From assembly GCA_958430865.1 (NCBI GenBank), contig CAUDNR010004078.1:122553-186552 (forward strand): 64,000 nucleotides of DNA, in the 5' to 3' direction. Under the pieces are notes generated by a model. It had not been told where the DNA came from. It saw nothing but the letters and a program-made list of their open reading frames with translations, and searched no databases. Source of the stretch: Entrophospora sp. SA101. Taxonomy: Eukaryota > Glomeromycota > Glomeromycetes > Entrophosporales > Entrophosporaceae. Shown one piece after another: positions 57,893 to 64,000 of the stretch; position 1 is the first letter of the stretch; the number at the start of each line of letters is the position of its first letter. The translations under genes were made by a program, and so were the position numbers.

Positions 57893-59326
57893 TATGCGGT
57901 GAAACTTTTAGATTGTAGTAACTGAATCAACATTGTACCTTGCTTGATGATAGTAATTAATCTTATTAAAAAAAGTTTTTTTTTATATTGAACTTTAGAG
58001 GTTGTATTTTTTATAATAAGGTATATATATATATATATATATGAAGAACCTCAAGCAAGATCAACAAACATGTCTGACTAAATGTGACGGATTTAAATTT
58101 ACTAAATTGTATTGTATGTAATATTAATATTTGATTGATTTTTTAAATAAATTCAGTTACTACTCGTATTGCGAGAGCATGCACATGGAATTGATGGACA
58201 CAACAAAAAGTACATAGAATTTTATATCAGGAGATATCGGGAAAAGTATCAACATAATTTTTGTCCAATAAAAACAAAAAGGAAGTCATATAAAATAATT
58301 ATTTAGTTTGAGTTTATATCTGTTAACACACATTATCATTATCATTATTAATTGTATAAAATATGAAATTGGAGTATGGTGGAATCGGCAAGATAAAGGA
58401 ATGAGAAGATAACAGAATAATTGTTTTTTGCACAATCAATTGATTGAAATTAAAAAGTGGGTGTAATTCAAGATAAAGCGTGTGATGATGGGCTTGCTGT
58501 CAAACAATCAAATGAAATTTCCATTTTAATCTTTTAAAGTCCAGTTTTTTTTTTTGATATGGAAAACGCTTTTTCTCACTATCTTTTTAATAGGTGTGAC
58601 GTGGAAAGTTCTTTATTTTTGTCTCACCGTTTTTCCATAAGTTGTAATATTTTTTGATTTGCCTAAAACCATCAGAATTTTAACCATAAGGAAAAGTATA
58701 TTATTTGGTTGTACAAAACGGTCAAAAATAATCTGGAATGATATTTTTTTTAAAAGTCCATCAAATTACTTTTTTTGTTTTTAAAGTTTCAAATGTATTT
58801 CATATTATTTGTTGTACGGTTGTGTACGGAATATTTTTTTTAAACAGTTTTATATGTTTATATAAAAAAAAAATTTTTTTTAAAAAAATTATAATGATAA
58901 TAATTTTTTTAAAAAAAAAACTATAATGATAATAATTTTTTTAAAAAAAAAACTAATGATAATAATTTTTTTAAAAAAAAACTATATAAATATGGATTTC
59001 TTTTTTGATTTTTTAATGATTTTTTAAAAATTTGAAAAGTTTGAATCAAAAAAAAAATTTTTTTAAAAATTAACTAAACAAATAATTATAATAATAAAAA
59101 CAAAACCAATTTGACAAATACATTAGATTTTATAAACATATAAATATCGAAATTTTTTTTTTATAAACATTTAAAATTATATATCGATTTTTTTTAATCG
59201 ATTTTTTAAAAGTTTGAATCAAAAAAAAATTTTTTTTTAAAAAATTAACTAAAACAAATAATTATTATAATAAAAACATTTATAAATAAAACCAATTTGA
59301 TAAATACATTAGATTATATATTAGGA
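57893..59326. other. Low-complexity A/T-rich spacer
   Basis: A TA run at 58022-58041. From 58860 to 59290 nearly pure A/T with a 32-base tandem repeat (58891-58982). No gene; an apparent 62-codon frame at 58738-58926 is compositional. Confidence 0.6.
58891..58982. repeat. 32-bp tandem repeat, three units
   Basis: Units of the form ATAATGATAATAATTTTTTT followed by ten A and CT, the third slightly shortened. Confidence 0.7.
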
Positions 59327-59953
59327 ATGTATGGAAATAATAATAATCAAAATCTTGTTAATCTAAATTCTCCTCTTTTTTTTGACGGACAAACAAGTTC
59401 ATTCCACGCTCCTCAAACCCATGGAGACAATGATTTCGATTATCAAAACGTTCAACAAAACTTATTTCATAGTAACTCCATCTTTCAAACTCCTGGAGAC
59501 CATAACATCTTCGCTTATCAAAACGGTGGCGACAACAATCACTTTCATTTTAACTTAGTTCATGACAATTTCGTTAATGAAAATTCTGGAGATGATAACT
59601 TCGTTAATCAAAATAATTTCGTTGACCAAAACCCTCTTACCTCAACTGATATTGCCAGTAACAATGATTTCGTTAAAGATAACACTTTTGATGGCTCAAC
59701 TAGCATTATTAACAATAACAATGGGCTTGCTGACCAGGACACTGCTATTCCAACAGGTATAATCAATAACCTCGCTGACCAGAATTCATTTAATGCGACT
59801 AATGCTATGATGATGAGAATTAATCATCCGAATAATTCTTTTGTTTATCAAAATCAAAATAATTTCGTTGATCAACATCACAACAGAGATCAACAATTAA
59901 ATTACATCATATTCCTACTCCATAAACTGTTAAACAATAATAATAAAAACTGA
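59327..59953 (+). CDS. Asn/Gln/Asp-rich repeat protein, 208 aa
   Basis: Start chosen at the first ATG (59327); the frame is open ten codons further upstream without another ATG. It encodes a protein dominated by Asn, Asp, Gln and Phe. Short degenerate repeats recur: NFVNENSG, NFVNQNNFVDQN, NFVDQH, FVYQNQ, FDYQN, FAYQNGG, GLADQD, NLADQN. No globular domain, signal peptide or membrane segment apart from a short hydrophobic patch LNYIIFLLHKLL at the end. The clear separation from its all-A/T upstream DNA and the long frame support a real gene. Such Q/N-rich sequences tend to be disordered and may self-associate; that is inference. Function unknown. Confidence 0.6.
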   Translation: MYGNNNNQNLVNLNSPLFFDGQTSSFHAPQTHGDNDFDYQNVQQNLFHSNSIFQTPGDHNIFAYQNGGDNNHFHFNLVHDNFVNENSGDDNFVNQNNFVDQNPLTSTDIASNNDFVKDNTFDGSTSIINNNNGLADQDTAIPTGIINNLADQNSFNATNAMMMRINHPNNSFVYQNQNNFVDQHHNRDQQLNYIIFLLHKLLNNNNKN

Positions 59954-60928
59954 ATGGATAAAAAATTGCGGATTAAAAAAATTATTGGCAATAAAAAATA
60001 TACAAAGTGATTTCTATTTGGGCTTGTATTAATTTATTATTTTTTATTATTTTTATTATTTTTATTTCTTATTTTCATATATGTTTAATTATTTATAAAT
60101 AAATTACATTAAATTATATCAATTATTTTATCTGATAATAATAAATGCCTGCCACTGTAGAAAGTCTAAAGATCTATAACCGTTATGGTTTTATCATCAT
60201 GGTTTCCTTGAAAATTTTATTTTCCTGAGTCTGCAATTCTGCACGGGAAATAAAAAATTACAATGAATAGGAAAGCATTGCAAAGCTTTGGTCGTTTAGA
60301 AAAGATGTTTTTTTTATATGACCGAAGAAATATTCTAATGATTATTAAATTAAAATAAGGATCTAATAAATTAAAAGGTCATAAACCCATATTCAATCCT
60401 ATTAATGCATCCACATAATCCTGCTTTATTAAAATAAACCATCAAACTCGGAATACCCAAAATAATTATATACATTATAACAATTCTAATTTATTTATTA
60501 TTATTACATCGTTATTCTTTAGATTTTTATCCAATGTAGTTGTTTGAAACATTTATTTTTGGAAAAAGCCGTTTATATAGAATATTTAATCGAAAATAGA
60601 AGGAGCCAATGAGGTTGTGAGCGTATTGGTACCATGAGTAGTAATTTTATTGCTTTATTCACTATTTGTACGAAAAATTAGCGGAGCCTTTTAAAACGTC
60701 CATGGTGCAAATATTTAACCGGAGAATGTATTTGTTAATTATATACAATGAAAATTTCAATTAGTAACAATATTATGACCATGCGAGATTAAACTGCAAA
60801 AAGCCAATCTAATGATATCCAAAGTAGAGAGAGGAAAAGATTTGAGCAAGAGAAAATACAATTATTTTTCCCCCGATTTTATAAACTGCAAGCCATTTAC
60901 ACGCCTATGAAAGTACCTCATCCTTGTT
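59954..60928. other. Intergenic, nothing recognised
   Basis: AT-rich 3' flank of the Asn-rich gene and spacer. Confidence 0.55.
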
Positions 60929-61132
60929 TTAATCTGTTTCGCATTTAAATCGTGTTATTTTTTTACGAAACCTCAATAATCTTTCATTATAAGAACTGGC
61001 TAATTCATTTTTCTTAATTGGATAATAATTTTTACAATAAATATCTAGGCAACTAATATGATAGGAGTGGCCGCATATTAATATTTCATTCAGATCAATT
61101 AAATAATTTAAAATTGGATATTTTTCAAACAA
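60929..61132 (-). pseudogene. RING-finger-like fragment
   Basis: Open frame of 67 aa with ILICGHSYHISCLDIYC, the central C-G-H-x-Y-H-x-x-C portion of RING-like fingers found at the C-terminus of some AM-fungal proteins. The first and last zinc-ligand pairs are not visible, and the remainder (RLLRFRKKITRFKCETD) is basic. Probably a fragment of a decayed gene; it could instead be an exon of a gene I did not reconstruct. Confidence 0.35.
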
Positions 61133-61918
61133 ATTTGTATAAATTATTAAATATTTTTGTAAACATGTTTATTCAAGCTCACATGTTAACGTTGGCGATA
61201 TTTTTATTTTAATATTATTGTCATTAACAATTAATTTTATTGCCCAAGGAGATCCATTGGAGCTAATATTATATTTGGTTTTGAATTTTACCTTTTAAAT
61301 GATTATCACTGTTTTCAATCAAATTTGTGTTTTTGAACCTTTTATGATGTATGCTTTGCCAAAGAATTGGATGAATTTAGGTAACTTCCATTTGCTTTCC
61401 AAGCTCTGAAATAATCCTATTAGGATCCCAATACTCCAATTTGACGTATACTAAAATTATTAGTATTTATTGCTAAGACATTTTCTGTATTTATTATAGT
61501 TGCCATATGATTTATTATTGAATCAGTGGATGTGGATGTTTCCTTTATTGAATGGGCAATCATGATAATCATCAAAGTTTACATTTTTCTAAATGTTCAT
61601 GTGGCCAGACTCACTGCAATCTGATTTAACAGCAATCGTGGCAAGTTCATGTTTATGACTATTTGCATGTTAGTTCTAAGACCAGTTGGATTATTTTTAA
61701 ATCTTCTAAAGTTTGAGTCTTAGAAGCCAGGGTCAAGTGATCAACAGAACATATTAAATAAATCAACCAGTGATTTATCATCTTTATGGTTAAATTAATA
61801 ATGACTGAAATAGCATTTTATTTGTGTGCATTTATAAAAATCAAAATTCTTCTTAACATTTAATGAGAAAATTGATTTTAAATAAAAGAATTTTTATCTG
61901 TTGGAAAAATAAAAAATT
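61133..61918. other. Spacer with a coding-like minus-strand trace
   Basis: On the minus strand 61580-61330 reads IAHSIKETSTSTDSIINHMA, VLAINTNNFSIRQIGVLGS and, in another frame, KFIQFFGKAYIIKGSKTQ. It is broken by stops and unassigned. Confidence 0.35.
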
Positions 61919-63196
61919 TAAAGAAATGGCTGCAAAATAAAATAGTAATAAATAATTGTTATTATTATTTATTATTATTAGAAATTAAATCATTAAAAAA
62001 ATAAATAAATTTTTTTAAAAATCAAAAACTTACATTTTCCATTTGATAATTTTGTAATAGTAAATTAAATCCATCATCCGAATTGCAATTTTTCGCTAAT
62101 GTTAAAATACTTTTAGTATCTGGAGAAGCATCATCTATATTATCTTCAGTGAAGGTTCTAATTGATCTATTCGCCTTTTGATGTTTACCTTCAGAATGAA
62201 AATAATTTTCTAGTATATTTGCATTTGTAGGTGTTTCTTCTTGGTTCCTTGAAATTTTTTCAGGTGTGAATTCTCGACTCCTCAATTTTTTTCTAGTATT
62301 TAAAGCTCTCGTACTAATGCTATTATTACTCGCATTTACATCAAGGTCACTGTGATTGTCGTTATAATTATAATTATTATCAGATTCACGGTGATTATTA
62401 TATTGATAAAAGTGAGATTGATTGTTGTTCACTGGTTTATGTGGAAAATAATGAGTAATCGGTGTGATGTTAAATTTTTTGAGTGGACTAGAGTCCGAAC
62501 TTGAATCTGAAGAAGACGAATAATATTCTGGTGATTTAGGTGATGTATTGCTTCCTTTGGGAAATAGTATTCTTTTTTTATTCTACGTGTTTATAATATA
62601 TTTTTATTTAGGTCAATTTAGATCGTTCAAATCAATAAATTATAATAAAATCCCACTTACAATACGTGATGGTTTTAAAATTTTATGTATTTTGCTGATT
62701 TTTGTACTCTTTCTTTTTCTTGAATTGACAACTAAATTATATCCGTTTCCTGATAAATAAATATGTTCAGATGTTAGAAATATTTTTATTATTATTTCTA
62801 ATTCCCTCAGAAGTGTTATTAAAATACCTTTTCTTACCAACACCAACTTTTGAATTACTGGACCACGCATCTTCTAACAGTTGTTGTGATTTTTCTGGTG
62901 ACAATTTACCAGTAGCAATACTTGTTTTAACAATATTGCTTGAATCTATTTGTTTTAACAACAATTTATCTAAATCAAACTTTTAAAGCACCAAATCTAA
63001 ATCTCGTTTATAAATTATTTTAAAACTATTTAATATACCTTGTGAACGGGCTTTTTTCAAAAGTTCATCAATCTTTTTCTGATAATTATGTACCATTTCG
63101 TTCTCTTTTATGAAAATTCAAAATTTCCTTTGACAAATCAATTTCAATCTTCTTAGAATGGTCGGTTAATCCAACCTGAAATTCTCTATTTCGCAT
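61919..63196 (-). CDS. Hypothetical disordered protein with PIP-box-like peptides, six-exon model, about 288 aa
   Basis: Proposed exons (complement): 63176-63196, 63039-63102, 62838-62969, 62661-62749, 62034-62582 and 61919-61930; all have GT-AG ends and every junction keeps the frame, which is strong evidence for exons 2 to 5 (first and last are tentative). The product starts with a short helical part (NYQKKIDELLKKARSQDKLL; SPEKSQQLLEDAWSSNSKVG), followed by a basic patch (SRKRKSTKISKIHK, a likely nuclear signal), a Ser/Asp run (SSSSDSSSDSSPLKKF), and then FNITPITHYFPHKP and NANILENYFHSEG. The latter two resemble PCNA-interacting peptides (I/L-x-x-Y-F), without the leading Gln. The rest is Asn/Ser-rich and probably disordered. 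No family recognised; a nuclear role is inference. Confidence 0.6.
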
Positions 63197-64000
63197 GATT
63201 TAAAAAAAAAAAAGATGTATATACCTATCTATCACATGATGACGATCACAAAATTAATGTTTGTTTTTGAATCACATGATCCTAAAGAAAATGGAGTTCA
63301 AGCTTATCACAAAATATTTATACATGAAATAAGGTGCGAGAAAGTAATTGAAATGGAAAAAAAACAATTTAAATATTAAAAAAATTGAAAATGGAAAAAA
63401 TCCATAAAGCCGAGCCTGCAGGACTTTTCTCATCTGTCATGATAATATGGTGTCAGCGGAAAGGTGTGTGTTTACGCTTAATATTAATTTTAACTCTGCG
63501 TGCGATTTTATCGGGTGAGAAATTTTATTAATAAGAACGTAACAACCATCTGGTATATACATACCATTTTCTGTAAAAATTTTCATTTTTATTGTAAAAT
63601 TTTAGTTAATTAATTAATAAAGTATAGCCACTTTTAATTACATGTATTTTTGTGATTTTTTGAAGAATCTATTAAAATCCAATTTACATCTTCATCGATG
63701 CAACTAACATCGAATGTGCTTTATACCAAGCATACTGAAATCTAATAAATCCATGTACACACTAAAATGGAGCAGAACTCAACAATCAATCAATATTTTT
63801 GAAAAAATCTCTCCGTCACAAGTATTCATTTTTTGAAAAGTTCGATCTTCTGATCTTTGAAAATCACGTGACAGAAATAGTGGTTATAAGCTCCATGCGA
63901 CACAGATCCTTTCTCATCCAAGGGTATTTGTTCAATTGGACAAATTTCCAACACCAATCCAAATCGATAGTAATAGTCGAGTTTTTTGGGTCAAATTTTA
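63197..64000. other. Upstream flank, nothing recognised
   Basis: Presumed promoter side of the 61919-63196 gene model, then AT-rich DNA to the window end. No gene or repeat supported. Confidence 0.5.

Noticed and set aside
59562..59762. 66-codon frame inside the Asn-rich gene
   Set aside because: Shifted-frame translation of the same repeat; the longer frame is preferred.
62640..62870. 76-codon minus-strand frame taken as a separate gene
   Set aside because: Its latter part is exon 4 of the six-exon model at 61919-63196; the upstream part is intron.
1..64000. tRNA, rRNA or CRISPR arrays
   Set aside because: No tRNA-like T-loop plus acceptor arrangement, no rRNA landmark and no evenly spaced conserved repeat with unique spacers was seen; the 19-bp and 30-bp repeats are tandem or irregular.

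Overview
The window looks like nuclear DNA of an arbuscular mycorrhizal fungus (Glomeromycotina, Rhizophagus-like). It is very AT-rich, genes are short-intron GT-AG genes, and coding islands are scattered in repeat-rich sequence. Several families typical of these genomes occur: tyrosine-kinase-like kinases with an N-terminal Cys-pair motif and HCDLH/DLG motifs, F-box/LRR proteins, and many decayed transposons. Assignment is by recognition of protein families; no search was run.

Layout. 0-3.7 kb: remains of a Ty3-type retroelement (-), a PIF1/Helitron-type helicase (+) and a kinase pseudogene split by a 218-bp TIR element with an 8-bp target duplication. 4.8-5.3 kb: an Asn-rich hypothetical gene. 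6.3-7.7 kb: hAT-type transposase remains. 9.4-14.2 kb: intact kinase gene A plus a second helicase pseudogene. 15.9-18.6 kb: an intact four-exon DUF229 membrane protein (799 aa). 19.3-19.7 kb: a broken cupredoxin-like gene not visible as one open frame. 20.6-23.2 kb: kinase copy B. 26.2-26.9 kb: another hAT remnant. 29.6-31.0 kb: an F-box protein. 33.3-34.0 kb: a secreted ML-domain protein with a duplicated pro-region carrying two Lys-Arg sites. 35.8-38.3 kb: kinase copy C, a pseudogene with two nonsense codons, whose 5' 1,468 bp match copy B without a detected difference. 40.1-43.6 kb: two conserved housekeeping genes, ribosomal protein eL15 (five exons, 204 aa) and, facing it, an RNF14-like RWD-RING-IBR ubiquitin ligase (five exons, 459 aa). 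44.8-45.9 kb: a TIR element with a 9-bp target duplication, carrying a second TIR element. 46.4-47.2 kb: a 350-bp tandem repeat running into an assembly gap. 47.2-47.7 kb: a decayed homeodomain-like gene. 51.5-53.7 kb: an intron-retaining DNA topoisomerase I pseudogene. 54.0-55.3 kb: a complete Tc1/mariner element with an intact transposase. 55.4-56.9 kb: a decayed multi-exon gene. 56.9-57.9 kb: a deleted Tc1-like element with very long inverted repeats. 59.3-60.0 kb: an Asn/Gln-rich protein. 61.9-63.2 kb: a six-exon gene model for a disordered protein with PCNA-box-like peptides.

There is no sign of operon-like cooperation. The genes are independent, and the strongest relationship is the repeated duplication of one kinase unit (with its flanks) and its different stages of decay. 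The most informative signals are structural: target-site duplications that date insertions, the exact B/C duplication, and a 19-bp minisatellite carrying TGACGTAA sites on both sides of kinase copy C. I found no tRNA, rRNA or CRISPR array.
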